Source: JAJEFO01 sp022819605
Lineage (GTDB): Bacteria > Pseudomonadota > Alphaproteobacteria > Rhodobacterales > Rhodobacteraceae
Direction: 5' to 3'
Assembly: GCA_965221545.1 (NCBI GenBank)
Contig: OZ244901.1
Coordinates: forward strand, 3,844,001 to 3,908,000
DNA: 64,000 nt
Below are positions 44,024 to 53,295 of this stretch, piece after piece. The position numbers and the translations under genes were made by a program. The first letter of the stretch is position 1, and each line of letters begins with the position of its first letter. The notes beneath the pieces are model-generated. The model was not told the origin of the DNA. It saw only the letters and a program-made list of their open reading frames with translations, and did no database searches.

Positions 44024-45340
44024 ATGACCGTCACCCGATTCGCGCCTTCGCCAACCGGCCTCATCCATGTCGGCAATCTGCGTACCGCGCTTCTGAACTG
44101 GCTGATCGCACGGAAATCGGGCGGCACCTTCATCCTGCGCATCGACGACACCGACACGGAACGTTCCCGGCAGGAGTATGTCGACGCCATCCGGGAGGAT
44201 CTCGAGTGGCTCGGCCTAGATTGGGACCGGGTCGAACACCAGTCCGCCAGGCTTGACCTTTACAACGAGAGCGCAGACCGGCTCCGGGACATTGGGCGGT
44301 TCTACGAGGCTTGGGAGACCCCCACCGAACTTCAGCTCAAGCGCAAGAAGCAGCGGAACATGGGAATGCCTCCGGTCTACGACCGGGCGGCGCTCGACCT
44401 CTCGGATGGGGAAAGGACCCGGCTTCGGGCAGAACGCGGCGCAGGTGCCTGGCGCTTCAAGCTGAACCGCGCAAGGATCGAGTGGGAAGACCTGATCCTT
44501 GGCCACATGTCGATCGACGCGGCCAGCGTGTCGGACCCGGTGCTGATCAGGCAGGACGGGCGAATGCTCTATACCCTGGCCTCGGTCGTCGACGACCTCG
44601 ACATGGGGGTCACGCACGTGGTTCGCGGTTCTGACCACGTGACGAATACCGCTGCCCAGATTCAGGCGATGGAAGCGCTAGGGGGCCAGCCGCCGAAATT
44701 TGCCCACCACTCGCTCCTGACCGACGCCAAGGGCGAACCGCTGGCAAAGCGGCTGAACACGCTGAGCCTGCGTGAATTGCGGGCAAACGGAATCGAACCG
44801 ATGGCAATCCTGTCACTCATGGCCAGGCTGGGCTCGTCAGACCCGGTCAGGCTGTGCGCCAGCCACGATGAGATGATTGAGGGCTTCGACATCGCGCGCT
44901 TCGGTGCCGCACCCACGAAGTTCGACCCGGAGGATCTGGAACCACTCACCGCGCGCGTCGTGCACGGACTCGCCGTCGAGGACGTCGCGGATCACTTGAG
45001 CGCCGTTCCGGGAGCGTTGCGTGAGCAGTACTGGCATGCCGTGCGCGCCAACGTCTCGCGACGCTCCGAGGCAGGCGGCTGGTGGCAATCTCTTGCCGGC
45101 TCGGATCCTAGGGATGTCGCCGAAGAGGATCGCGAATTCGTCAGCGAGGCGTTCGACCTGCTTCCCGCACCCCCGTACGATGCAAACACCTGGTCCGCCT
45201 GGACTTGCGCGGTCAGCGACAAGACCGGACGAAAGGGCCGAAGCCTGTTCATGCCGCTCCGCAAGGCAATCACCGGCCAGTCGCGAGGCCCCGAAATGGC
45301 AGACGTCATGCCGCTACTCCAGAAGAAGCCAGGTCTTTGA
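44024..45340 (+). CDS. gltX: Glutamyl-tRNA synthetase
   Basis: Charges tRNA-Glu. The 438-residue class I enzyme has FAPSPTGLIHVGNLRTALLNW (HIGH replaced by HVGN, normal for GluRS) and the second signature in LTDAKGEPLAKRLNTLSLR, where KMSKS-like KLSKR reads PLAKR, Ser replaced by Ala. The length is shorter than the usual GltX of about 465-470 residues. Start ATG 44024 has AGGAGA upstream. Alphaproteobacteria often have two gltX copies; this may be the variant one. Confidence 0.87.
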   Translation: MTVTRFAPSPTGLIHVGNLRTALLNWLIARKSGGTFILRIDDTDTERSRQEYVDAIREDLEWLGLDWDRVEHQSARLDLYNESADRLRDIGRFYEAWETPTELQLKRKKQRNMGMPPVYDRAALDLSDGERTRLRAERGAGAWRFKLNRARIEWEDLILGHMSIDAASVSDPVLIRQDGRMLYTLASVVDDLDMGVTHVVRGSDHVTNTAAQIQAMEALGGQPPKFAHHSLLTDAKGEPLAKRLNTLSLRELRANGIEPMAILSLMARLGSSDPVRLCASHDEMIEGFDIARFGAAPTKFDPEDLEPLTARVVHGLAVEDVADHLSAVPGALREQYWHAVRANVSRRSEAGGWWQSLAGSDPRDVAEEDREFVSEAFDLLPAPPYDANTWSAWTCAVSDKTGRKGRSLFMPLRKAITGQSRGPEMADVMPLLQKKPGL

Positions 45341-45473
45341 TGGCCGGGCAAGGCACCCGCCGCATGAGCGTCCGTCCGGCAAGGCCATGCGCGGCCAATG
45401 ACGCGAAGGGCGATCGCTTGTGCCGGGACCAAGCCGGCATTCCCTCGCAGCCCCTCTCAAGGAATTTCGGCTA

Positions 45474-46427
45474 ATGAAGTCCCACGTTCTGACCATCACC
45501 CTGAACCCGACCGTCGATTTCTCAACGACGGCACCTGATGTCGTGCCCGAATTGAAGCTCCGCTGCTCGGAGCCGCAGATTGACCCGGGCGGCGGAGGCA
45601 TCAACGTCGCGCGAGCCGTCAAGCTCCTGGGTGGGCAGGCGACGGCACTCGTTGCCATCGGCGGCGCCACCGGAGCGCATCTCCTGCAACTGCTCGCGCT
45701 CGAGGGCGTGCCCACGGTCGCCTTTCAGGGTCCGGGCGAAACGCGCCAATCCATGTCGGTGATAGATCGGGCGTCAAGCGAACAGTTCCGGTTCGTCATG
45801 CCGGGACCGGTGTGGCAGGAGCACGACGTGCCGCGCGCACTTGCCTCGGTCGACCAGGCGGCCGGCGAAGACACGCTTGTCGTGCTCTCCGGGAGCCAGC
45901 CGCCCGGTGTCGCCAAGGACTTTCCTTCCATCCTTGCAGATCATGTGGCGGGGCAGCGGGCGCACCTCATCGTCGATACGTCCGGACCGGCGCTGTTCCA
46001 CCTCGCCGAGAAGCCGCACGACGCCGTCTACGTCCTGCGCATGGACGGCGAGGAAGGCGAAGAGCTGGCGGGCCGCCCCCTGCCCACGCGTGCCGACACG
46101 GCCAGGTTTGCCCGCGAGCTCGTCGACAAGGGCGTGGCACGTGTCGTCATCGTCGCCCGAGGCGCGGATGGTTCGGTGCTGGCAGACAAGGACGGGGCGT
46201 GGCACGCCGTCAGCCCGCCCGGACCGGTTGTTTCAAAGGTCGGTGCAGGCGACAGCTTCGTCGGCGCCTTCACGCTGGCGCTTGCCAATGCCGAACCGGT
46301 CGGCGAATGCCTGCGGTGGGGCGTGGCGGCGGCCAGTGCGGCCGTTTCGACGGAGGCGACCAGGCTCTGCGATCCCGAAACAACCGAGCGCAACCGTGCT
46401 GCATGCAAGCTCACGCCCTTGGAGTGA
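45474..46427 (+). CDS. pfkB: PfkB-type 6-phosphofructokinase / hexose kinase
   Basis: Ribokinase-fold sugar kinase of 317 residues. The ELKLRCSEPQIDPGGGGINVARA and SSEQFRFVMPGP segments closely resemble E. coli PfkB, and the C-terminal GAGDSFVGAF holds the anion hole and catalytic Asp. It probably phosphorylates fructose-6-phosphate or a related sugar phosphate (1-phosphofructokinase and tagatose kinases are relatives). ATG 45474 follows AAGGAA; the frame is open upstream to 45420 without similarity. It is convergent with an ABC-2 permease gene. Confidence 0.85.
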   Translation: MKSHVLTITLNPTVDFSTTAPDVVPELKLRCSEPQIDPGGGGINVARAVKLLGGQATALVAIGGATGAHLLQLLALEGVPTVAFQGPGETRQSMSVIDRASSEQFRFVMPGPVWQEHDVPRALASVDQAAGEDTLVVLSGSQPPGVAKDFPSILADHVAGQRAHLIVDTSGPALFHLAEKPHDAVYVLRMDGEEGEELAGRPLPTRADTARFARELVDKGVARVVIVARGADGSVLADKDGAWHAVSPPGPVVSKVGAGDSFVGAFTLALANAEPVGECLRWGVAAASAAVSTEATRLCDPETTERNRAACKLTPLE

Positions 46428-46434
46428 TGCAGCC

Positions 46435-46454
46435 TGCGGCCGGTCATGGCCGCA
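46435..46454. terminator. Stem-loop between convergent genes
   Basis: TGCGGCC (46435-46441) pairs with GGCCGCA (46448-46454) around a 6-nt loop, in the 33-bp gap between pfkB and the ABC-2 permease gene. It is nested in a wider TGATGC/GCATCA repeat. It could stop transcription from both sides, although no T-run is present. Confidence 0.45.
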
Positions 46455-46460
46455 TCACGT

Positions 46461-47222
46461 TCAGGACTTCAGCCTGTAACCGGTTCGGAACATCCACCAG
46501 ACGATGCCCAGGCAGAGCCCCGCAAAGACGAATATCGCGACAAGGCTTGCCATGACCGGCACATCCGCCGTGCCGAAAAACGACCAGCGGAATCCGGAGA
46601 CCAGGTAGAGCACCGGATTCAGCAAGGACACGTTCTGCCAGAACGGCGGCAGCATGCTGACCGAATAGAAGGACCCTCCGAGGAAGACGAGCGGCGTGAC
46701 CACGAGGAGCGGCACCAGGTTCAATTGCTCGAAATTCCGCGCCCAGATGCCAAGAATGAACCCGAGCAGCGCGAAGCTGACGGCGGTCAGGACCAGGAAT
46801 GCCAGCATGAAAGCCGGATAGACGATGCCAAGATCCACGAAGAACAGGGATGTCACGAGAATGATGAGCCCGATCAGCATCGACTTTGTGGCTGCAGCGC
46901 CAACATAGCCAATCACGATTTCAAGCGACGAGACGGGTGCCGACAGAACCTCGTAGATCGTGCCCATGAATTTCGGAAAGAATATTCCGAAGCCCGCATT
47001 CTGGATCGATTGCTGCAGGACCGTCAGCATGATCAGTCCTGGCACGATGAAGGCCCCGTAGGACACGCCTTCGATCTCGGGCATGCGGCTGCCTATGGCG
47101 GCGCCGAAAACGACAAAATAGAGCGCGGTCGAAACCACCGGCGACACGATCGACTGGAAAATGGAACGGAAGAACCGCCCCATTTCGAAACGCCAGATTG
47201 CGGCGATGCCGTACCAGTTCAT
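46461..47222 (-). CDS. ABC-2 type transporter permease
   Basis: Exporter membrane subunit of 253 residues with about six membrane segments (FVIPGLIMLTVLQQSIQNAGFG, IGYVGAAATKSMLIGLIILVTSLF and others), typical of ABC-2 permeases like YadH and NodJ. A late VVTPLVFLGGSFYSVSMLPPFWQNVSLLNPVLYLV loop is family-specific. It overlaps the ATPase gene by ATGA on the minus strand. The exported substrate is unknown. Confidence 0.88.
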   Translation of the reverse strand: MNWYGIAAIWRFEMGRFFRSIFQSIVSPVVSTALYFVVFGAAIGSRMPEIEGVSYGAFIVPGLIMLTVLQQSIQNAGFGIFFPKFMGTIYEVLSAPVSSLEIVIGYVGAAATKSMLIGLIILVTSLFFVDLGIVYPAFMLAFLVLTAVSFALLGFILGIWARNFEQLNLVPLLVVTPLVFLGGSFYSVSMLPPFWQNVSLLNPVLYLVSGFRWSFFGTADVPVMASLVAIFVFAGLCLGIVWWMFRTGYRLKS

Positions 47223-48148
47223 GCAGCGTCCTCCCGAACAAGGCGCACGAAGATCTCTTCAAGCGAACTCTGGCGAGTCTGGATGTCGGCCAGCGTCAGC
47301 CCGGCGGCTTGCACAGCCGTGAGCAAACGGGTGATTCCCGTGCGCTCTCCGGTTGTCTTGTAGACATAGGTCAGCGACCTGCCGTCTTTGGAGCGCACCA
47401 AGTCGTATTCGGCTAGAGAGTCCGGGACGGTCTCGACGGGCTGCGCCAGCTTGATCCGGACTTCCTTCCGGCCAAGGCGCTGCATGAGCGCGGACTTGTC
47501 CTCGACCAGCAGCAGCTCACCGGAATTGATCACGCCGACCCGATCGGCTATGGCCTCGGCTTCCTCGATGTAGTGCGTGGTCAGGATGATGGTGACACCG
47601 TCCTGACGCAGCCGCTCTGCGAGCATCCACATGTCGCGGCGAAGCTCGACGTCAACGCCGGCGGTCGGCTCGTCCAGGAACAGGACGCGCGGCTCGTGCG
47701 ACAGGGCCTTGGCGATCAGAACACGGCGTCGCATGCCGCCGGACAGCTCTGACGTCCTGCTGCCCCTCCTGTCATAAAGCGCGAGGTCCTTCAGCACGTC
47801 GTCGACCAGCGCATCGTTGCGGGGCTTGCCAAAGAGTCCGCGCGAGTAGCGCAACGTGCTTTGCACGAACTCAAATGGCTCGAGATTGATTTCCTGGGGG
47901 ACAAGCCCGATCAGCTTGCGCGCCGCGCGCCATTCCGACTGCACGTCGTACCCGCCTACGGAGATTCGTCCTGACGTGGGCCGGGTGATCCCGCAAATCG
48001 TTGAAATCAGCGTCGTCTTGCCTGCGCCGTTGGGCCCGAGCAGGGCAAGAATCTCGCCTTCCTCGATGTCGAGCGTGATGCCTTTCAGGGCTTCGAGCCC
48101 ACCGTCATAGGTCTTGTGAAGGTCGTCGATCTCGACGATGCCTGGCAT
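47219..48148 (-). CDS. ABC-2 type transporter ATP-binding protein
   Basis: ATPase of 309 residues, YadG/NodI-like. Walker A GPNGAGKTT, Q-loop LVPQEINLEPF, signature LSGGMRRRVLIAKAL, Walker B VLFLDEPTAGVDVELR and switch His TTHYIEEAEAI are all present; a C-terminal domain of about 90 residues follows. ATG 48148 follows GGGAGG. It partners the permease encoded next and would energise export. Confidence 0.89.
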   Translation of the reverse strand: MPGIVEIDDLHKTYDGGLEALKGITLDIEEGEILALLGPNGAGKTTLISTICGITRPTSGRISVGGYDVQSEWRAARKLIGLVPQEINLEPFEFVQSTLRYSRGLFGKPRNDALVDDVLKDLALYDRRGSRTSELSGGMRRRVLIAKALSHEPRVLFLDEPTAGVDVELRRDMWMLAERLRQDGVTIILTTHYIEEAEAIADRVGVINSGELLLVEDKSALMQRLGRKEVRIKLAQPVETVPDSLAEYDLVRSKDGRSLTYVYKTTGERTGITRLLTAVQAAGLTLADIQTRQSSLEEIFVRLVREDAA

Positions 48149-48353
48149 GGGAAGCCTCCCTTGAGCCGCGAACATGGAGCCAAGCGACCCATTTGGAAAC
48201 CGCGGCCTGGATCACTGGCGCAATGCAACTGTTCGCATCACCGCGCCACGCGCAGGGCCGGGCCGTGATGCGTATCCCCGGCCGGGGCCAACCGGTCTCA
48301 ACGCAGGGCCGTGACCTCGTCGCGCTGGCTACCCGTCATGCAGGACGAGGCGG

Positions 48354-48974
48354 CTAGTTCTGTGCGTAGTATTCGACGACCAGGTTCGGTTCCATGAGCA
48401 CGGGATAGGGGACGTCCGTCAGGCCCGGGGTGCGCACGAAGGTGGCCGTCATCTTCGAGTGATCCGCTTCGATGTAGTCAGGCACGTCGCGCTCGGGCAG
48501 TCCTACGGCTTCCAGCACGATCGCAATTTGCTTGGATCGGTCACGGACCTCGATCACGTCGCCCTCCTTGACACGGTAGGACGGAATGTTGACGCGCTTG
48601 CCGTTCACCCTGACATGCCCGTGGTTGACGAACTGGCGCGCGGCGAAGATGGTCGGCACGAACTTGGCGCGATACACGACGGCGTCGAGACGTCGCTCCA
48701 ACAGTCCGATCAGATTCTCGCCGGTGTCTCCCCGGACCCGTTCCGCCTCGGCAAAGATGCGGCGGAACTGCCTTTCGGTCAGGTCGCCGTAATATCCCTT
48801 GAGCTTTTGCTTTGCGCGCAACTGAAGGCCGAAGTCGGACATCTTGCCCTTGCGGCGCTGTCCGTGCTGGCCCGGGCCGTACTCGCGGCGGTTGACCGGG
48901 GATTTTGGCCGACCCCAGATGTTCTCTCCCATCCGGCGGTCGATCTTGTACTTGGCAGCTGTGCGTTTGGTCAC
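48354..48974 (-). CDS. rpsD: 30S ribosomal protein S4
   Basis: Small-subunit primary assembly protein that binds 16S rRNA, 206 residues. The N-terminal KRTAAKYKIDRRMGENIWGRPKSPVNRREYGPGQHG and the S4 domain RRLDAVVYRAKFVPTIFAARQFVNHGHVRVNGKRVNI are clear. The start is GTG 48974 with AAGGAGAT upstream; the longer frame into an ATG at 49100 has no similarity. It stands alone outside the main ribosomal operon, as in many alphaproteobacteria. Confidence 0.95.
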   Translation of the reverse strand: MTKRTAAKYKIDRRMGENIWGRPKSPVNRREYGPGQHGQRRKGKMSDFGLQLRAKQKLKGYYGDLTERQFRRIFAEAERVRGDTGENLIGLLERRLDAVVYRAKFVPTIFAARQFVNHGHVRVNGKRVNIPSYRVKEGDVIEVRDRSKQIAIVLEAVGLPERDVPDYIEADHSKMTATFVRTPGLTDVPYPVLMEPNLVVEYYAQN

Positions 48975-49208
48975 TGCTGATCTCCTTCCTGTGTGCCGCC
49001 TGCCATTCAAGCGACCTTGAAGGGCGTTGTCCTCTGCCAAAAGGCCGACAGGCATCCCCTTGCGGGGGCCACCAACACCAATGAAGGCGCGCTTATACAA
49101 GCGGGCACGGCCGAGTCAACACGGCAAATTCAACCGCACGCATGGGCTTGCCACGTCGATTGCGATCCGCTTTAAGCGCCTCGACAGACATTCCTGACCT
49201 GCCCTCCC

Positions 49209-52193
49209 ATGCCACAGATGCAAGGCCGCGTCACGGCGGCCCTCGGTCCCACGAATACCGGAAAGACACATTATGCCGTAGAGCGGATGCTGGCCTACAG
49301 GACGGGGGTCATCGGCCTGCCGCTCAGGCTGCTCGCCCGCGAGATCTACAACAAGATTGTCGACCTTCGCGGGCCCTCGGTGGTGGCCCTCCTGACCGGC
49401 GAGGAGAGGATCATCCCGAACCGAACCCAGTACTGGGTTTGCACGACGGAAGCGATGCCTGGGGACATGGCGGTCGATTTCCTTGCCGTCGACGAAATCC
49501 AGCTCGCCGCCGACCCGGAGCGCGGGCATGTCTTCACGGATCGGCTGCTCCGCGCCAGGGGCCTGATGGAAACCGTCTTCATGGGATCCGACACAATGCG
49601 CGATTCCATCTCTGCGCTCGTGCCGAAGGTGAGCTTCCAGCGCCGCGAGAGACTTTCTACCCTCTCCTACGCGGGCGCGAAGAAGATCAGCCGACTGCCG
49701 CATCGATCCGCGATCGTCGGGTTCTCGGTCGAGAACGTGTACGCGATCGCGGAACTGGTTCGACGTCAGAAGGGCGGAGCAGCGGTGGTCATGGGCGCGC
49801 TGTCCCCGCGCACTCGCAATGCCCAGGTCTCCATGTACGAAAGCGGCGAGGTTGACTATCTCGTCGCCACGGACGCAATCGGCATGGGCCTGAATCTCGA
49901 CATAGGACATGTCGCATTCTCCGGCCTCAGCAAATTCGACGGGCGCAAGGTGCGCGACCTCGCACCGAACGAACTGGCGCAAATCGCGGGCCGCGCCGGG
50001 CGGTTCCAGACTGACGGATCATTCGGAGTGACGGGTGATGCGCCGCCTCTTGCCGAAGGCGTGGTCAAGGCCATCACCACGCATTCCTTCGCCCCTGTGC
50101 AAAGGCTCCAATGGAGAAACCACCGACTGGACTTCAGCAGCGTTGACCGGCTCATCGAATCCCTGGAGATGCCTGCAGACGGCGACCGCCTCGTGCGCGC
50201 CCGAGACGCCGATGACCTGATCGCGCTGAGGGTGCTTGCCGGTCAATCCGAGATTCGCGCACGTGCCAAGGACGAACCCTCCGTCAGGCTTCTCTGGGAC
50301 GTCTGCAGCATCCCGGATTTCCGCGGCATCAGCCATGAGGAGCATGCCGAACTTCTCGGCGCGATCCATGGTCATCTGCATGAGAGCGGCGAGATTCCCG
50401 AGGACTGGCTTTCCGGGCAGATCCAGCACATCGACCGCACGGACGGCAACATTGACATGCTGTCCCGCCGTCTCGCGTACATCCGCACATGGACCTATGT
50501 CGCGCAACGCAGCGGATGGTGTCCCAACGAATCCCATTGGCGGGACTTCACTCGCGCTGTAGAAGACCGTTTGTCGGATGCGCTTCACGCGGCCTTGACA
50601 AGACGATTTGTCGACCGGCGCACGTCTATTCTGATGCGCGGGCTGAAGCAGAAGGAGAACCTCGTGGCCGAGGTCAACGACAAGGGCGAAGTCACGATCG
50701 AAGGCCAGTTCGTTGGCCACATCGACGGCTTCCGGTTCCGCCAGGACGTGGCCGTGTCCGGTGACGAGGCCAAGACCGTGCGCGCGGCGGCCATCGCGGC
50801 ACTGGGACCGGAATTCCGCCTTCGCGCGGACCGGTTCTACAATTCACCTGATACCGAAATGGACTTCACGGACCAGGGCGGGCTGATGTGGGGAGAGCAC
50901 CCGGTCGGCAAGCTCGTGGCCGGCGACGACCCGCTGAAGCCGCAGGTGGCGTCCTTCGTCGATGACGAAGCCGACGCGGAAGTGGCACAAAAGGTTCAGC
51001 GTCGGCTCCAGCATTTCATCGACCGGAAGGTTGCGCTGCATTTTCTTCCCCTGCTCAACATCAGGAACGACGAAAGCTTGAGCGGCATCACCAAGGGCTT
51101 CGGGTTCCGGATGGTAGAGGCCATGGGCATCATTGACCGCCGCGAGGTGGCAAGCGAGGTAAAGGAACTCGATCAGGAGGCACGCGGCGTCCTGCGCAAG
51201 CACGGCATTCGTTTCGGCCAATTCACGATTTTCATGCCGGATCTGCTGAAGCCGGCACCGACCCGGTTGAGACTCGTGCTCTGGTCGCTGGCACGGGGCG
51301 ACGAGGAGTTTCCGCAAAGTCCGCCGCCGGGCCTCGTCACGATTCCAGCGGTCCAGAAAATCCCTGCCGCCGTTTACCTGAAATCCGGGTACCGGCCGGC
51401 CGGGGAACGCGCGATCCGCATCGACATGCTGGAACGGCTCGCGGACATGCTCCGAACGGAAGACAGCCGCGGCGGATTCGAGGCGACGCCCGACATGCTC
51501 TCGATCACCGGAACGACGCTCGCGCAATTTGCGAACTTGATGGAAGGGCTTGGATACAGGGCGCAGCGCGGCGAGCGCGAGAAGGTGCGCGAAGCACAAG
51601 AGCGATCTTCACCATCCGAAGAAAATGCAGCGTCGGAAACACCAGAGACGGTGCCGGACGCACCAGAGACGGTGCCGGACGCACCAGAGACGGCGCCGGA
51701 CGCACCAGAGACGGCGCCGGACGCACCAGAGACGGCGCCGGACGCACCAGAGACGGCGCCGGACGCACCAGAGACGGCGCCGGACGCACCAGAGACGGCG
51801 CCGGACGCACCAGAGACGGTGCCGGACGCACCAGAGACGGCGCCGGACGCACCAGAGACGGTGCCGGACGCACCAGAGACGGCGCCGGAAGTCCCCGTAC
51901 CGGAGGAGTCCGGCGATCAACGCAGCGGCACGCCGCGAGAGCCCGGTCCGGCCGATGACGCTCCGGAAATCGAAGAATTCTATACGTTCGTGTGGGGCGG
52001 GAATCGCAGCAACCAAAGGAAGGGCACGAGACCGCAGCGAAAAGGCAAGAAGGCGCCTGGCAAGAAGGGGCCGAAGGACGGGGCAAAAGTCAAAGCCGGT
52101 CGCTTCGAGGCCCGTCCGCCAAAAAAGGACAGGATCGACCCCGACAATCCGTTTGCGCAGGCCCTACAGGGGTTGACGAACAGGAAAGCCTGA
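49209..52193 (+). CDS. SUV3-like DEAD/DExH-family RNA helicase with minisatellite C-terminus
   Basis: Superfamily 2 helicase of 994 residues related to mitochondrial SUV3. Walker A GPTNTGKTH is at residues 13-21, the DEIQ box is VDEIQLAADPERGHVFTDRLL, GSDTM, VATDAIGMGLNLDIG and the motif VI segment QIAGRAGRF follow, then a SUV3-type C-terminal domain. After about residue 810 there is a low-complexity linker of 12 PET(A/V)PDA heptads, then a basic tail rich in Lys, Arg and Gly that could bind RNA. It heads a helicase-S4-fdxA-carD cluster and is divergent from rpsD. Probably acts in RNA turnover. Confidence 0.9.
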   Translation: MPQMQGRVTAALGPTNTGKTHYAVERMLAYRTGVIGLPLRLLAREIYNKIVDLRGPSVVALLTGEERIIPNRTQYWVCTTEAMPGDMAVDFLAVDEIQLAADPERGHVFTDRLLRARGLMETVFMGSDTMRDSISALVPKVSFQRRERLSTLSYAGAKKISRLPHRSAIVGFSVENVYAIAELVRRQKGGAAVVMGALSPRTRNAQVSMYESGEVDYLVATDAIGMGLNLDIGHVAFSGLSKFDGRKVRDLAPNELAQIAGRAGRFQTDGSFGVTGDAPPLAEGVVKAITTHSFAPVQRLQWRNHRLDFSSVDRLIESLEMPADGDRLVRARDADDLIALRVLAGQSEIRARAKDEPSVRLLWDVCSIPDFRGISHEEHAELLGAIHGHLHESGEIPEDWLSGQIQHIDRTDGNIDMLSRRLAYIRTWTYVAQRSGWCPNESHWRDFTRAVEDRLSDALHAALTRRFVDRRTSILMRGLKQKENLVAEVNDKGEVTIEGQFVGHIDGFRFRQDVAVSGDEAKTVRAAAIAALGPEFRLRADRFYNSPDTEMDFTDQGGLMWGEHPVGKLVAGDDPLKPQVASFVDDEADAEVAQKVQRRLQHFIDRKVALHFLPLLNIRNDESLSGITKGFGFRMVEAMGIIDRREVASEVKELDQEARGVLRKHGIRFGQFTIFMPDLLKPAPTRLRLVLWSLARGDEEFPQSPPPGLVTIPAVQKIPAAVYLKSGYRPAGERAIRIDMLERLADMLRTEDSRGGFEATPDMLSITGTTLAQFANLMEGLGYRAQRGEREKVREAQERSSPSEENAASETPETVPDAPETVPDAPETAPDAPETAPDAPETAPDAPETAPDAPETAPDAPETAPDAPETVPDAPETAPDAPETVPDAPETAPEVPVPEESGDQRSGTPREPGPADDAPEIEEFYTFVWGGNRSNQRKGTRPQRKGKKAPGKKGPKDGAKVKAGRFEARPPKKDRIDPDNPFAQALQGLTNRKA
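51642..51889 (+). repeat. 21-bp in-frame minisatellite (PETxPDA heptads)
   Basis: Eleven full units of CCAGAGACGGYGCCGGACGC plus A, and a twelfth partial unit (17 bp), start every 21 bp from 51642. Units differ only at one T/C, giving Val (units 1, 2, 9, 11) or Ala. The period keeps the helicase frame. The near-identity suggests recent expansion by slippage. Confidence 0.95.
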
Positions 52194-52294
52194 CCTGATG
52201 CGTCGTCTGCAGCCAGTCTTCGTCTTCCTGTGTCGAAGGCACGCCTGGTCACGGCGCGCTTCCGCCATCTCAACCGGGAGGCACCGGTAACGCC

Positions 52295-52663
52295 GTGAGC
52301 GACTCCCAGCGACTGGACCAATGGATCTGGCATGCCCGGTTCTTCAAGACCCGTGGGCTGGCAACAAGAATCGTAGCGGGCGGCCATGTCCGGGTTGACG
52401 GGCAACGCGTTTCAAAGCCCTCCTTCGCGCTGCGTCCCGGGCACGTGCTGACTTTCCGCAAGGCTCGCAAAATTCGCGTGATCCGCGTGGACTCCCTGGC
52501 CACACGCCGCGGCCCGGCCCCAGAAGCGCAGGCCCTTTATACGGACCTCACCCCGCCGGAGGACGACAATGTTCCGCGCGCTCCGCGATTTGAAGGCAAG
52601 GGTCGCCCTTCCGGCAAGGATCGCCGCAACGCCCGTCTTTATGGTGATCCTTCGCTTGATTGA
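52295..52663 (+). CDS. S4-domain RNA-binding protein (HslR/Hsp15-like)
   Basis: A 122-residue protein with an N-terminal S4 domain (RLDQWIWHARFFKTRGLATRIVAGGHVRVDGQRVSKPSF), similar to ribosome-associated heat-shock protein 15, which rescues stalled 50S subunits. The C-terminal half is charged and glycine-rich. The start is GTG 52295. It lies between the helicase and fdxA, a conserved alphaproteobacterial arrangement, hinting at a link to ribosome or RNA quality control. Confidence 0.85.
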   Translation: MSDSQRLDQWIWHARFFKTRGLATRIVAGGHVRVDGQRVSKPSFALRPGHVLTFRKARKIRVIRVDSLATRRGPAPEAQALYTDLTPPEDDNVPRAPRFEGKGRPSGKDRRNARLYGDPSLD

Positions 52664-52711
52664 GCCCGCTCAAGTGGTTACGTGACCGTGATTCCCTGTC
52701 GCGAGGCATTT

Positions 52712-53047
52712 ATGACTTACGTCGTCACCGACCACTGCATTGCGTGCAAGTACACGGACTGCGTCGAAGTCTGCCCGGTGGACTGCTTCTACGAGGGCGA
52801 GAACATGCTTGTCATTCATCCCGACGAATGCATCGACTGCGGGGTCTGCGAACCCGAGTGCCCTGTCGACGCCATCCTTCCGGACACGGTGCCCGACATG
52901 GAGAAATGGGTGGAATTCAATCGCAAGTACTCGGAGGAGTGGCCCGTGATCGTCACGAAGCGCGACCCGTTGCCAGATGCCGAAGAGATGGAAGACAAGG
53001 AAGGCAAGATGGAACTGTTCTCGCCGAATCCGGGAGAAGGAAACTGA
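52712..53047 (+). CDS. fdxA: FdxA-type [3Fe-4S][4Fe-4S] ferredoxin
   Basis: Electron carrier of 111 residues. Two cluster motifs are seen: CIACKYTDCVEVCPVDCF and CIDCGVCEPECPVDAI, followed by a C-terminal extension (NRKYSEEWPVIVTKRDPLPDAEEMEDKEGK) typical of seven-iron FdxA. ATG 52712 follows GCGAGG. It is part of the helicase-S4-fdxA-carD cluster; the carD promoter lies between it and carD. Confidence 0.92.
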   Translation: MTYVVTDHCIACKYTDCVEVCPVDCFYEGENMLVIHPDECIDCGVCEPECPVDAILPDTVPDMEKWVEFNRKYSEEWPVIVTKRDPLPDAEEMEDKEGKMELFSPNPGEGN

Positions 53048-53138
53048 CGCGCCCGCCGTCTTCGCATGAACGAACAGTCGGCAATCACGCAAATTTCTGC
53101 GCGAATCCTCGTTCGGACAGAATTTGCGATCGGCCACC

Positions 53139-53166
53139 TTGGAATTTTGGCGGATTTTGCTATATT
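53139..53166 (+). promoter_or_regulatory. Predicted sigma-70-type promoter of carD
   Basis: -35 TTGGAA (53139-53144), 16-bp spacer, and -10 TATATT (53161-53166), preceded by TGC as an extended -10 would be. It lies 130 bp upstream of carD in an unusually AT-rich patch for this region. Position and match support it, but no experiment is visible. Confidence 0.55.
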
Positions 53167-53295
53167 TTCGAGACAAGGGCGAGGAAACTTGGATTGTGAC
53201 CTCCCCAGACTGGTGAAAGCGCGCGACGGGAGGGCAGATGCGTGTTCCCGGGGTGTGTTTTTGTCGCTTTTCGGCAAATTGAGAGGAAGGGCTGA

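Noticed and set aside
48277..48288. CCCCGGCCGGGG palindrome downstream of rpsD
   Set aside because: A 12-bp palindrome of G and C only, without loop or T-run; expected by chance in DNA of this composition.
51642..51889. Possible CRISPR array
   Set aside because: The units are directly adjacent with no spacers and encode a regular peptide, so it is a tandem minisatellite.
51550..52176. Long open frames on both strands through the 21-bp repeat region, with RRLWCVR- or HQRRRRT-like repeats
   Set aside because: They arise because a stop-free 21-bp unit is open in several frames; the helicase frame continues the conserved protein and accounts for the DNA.
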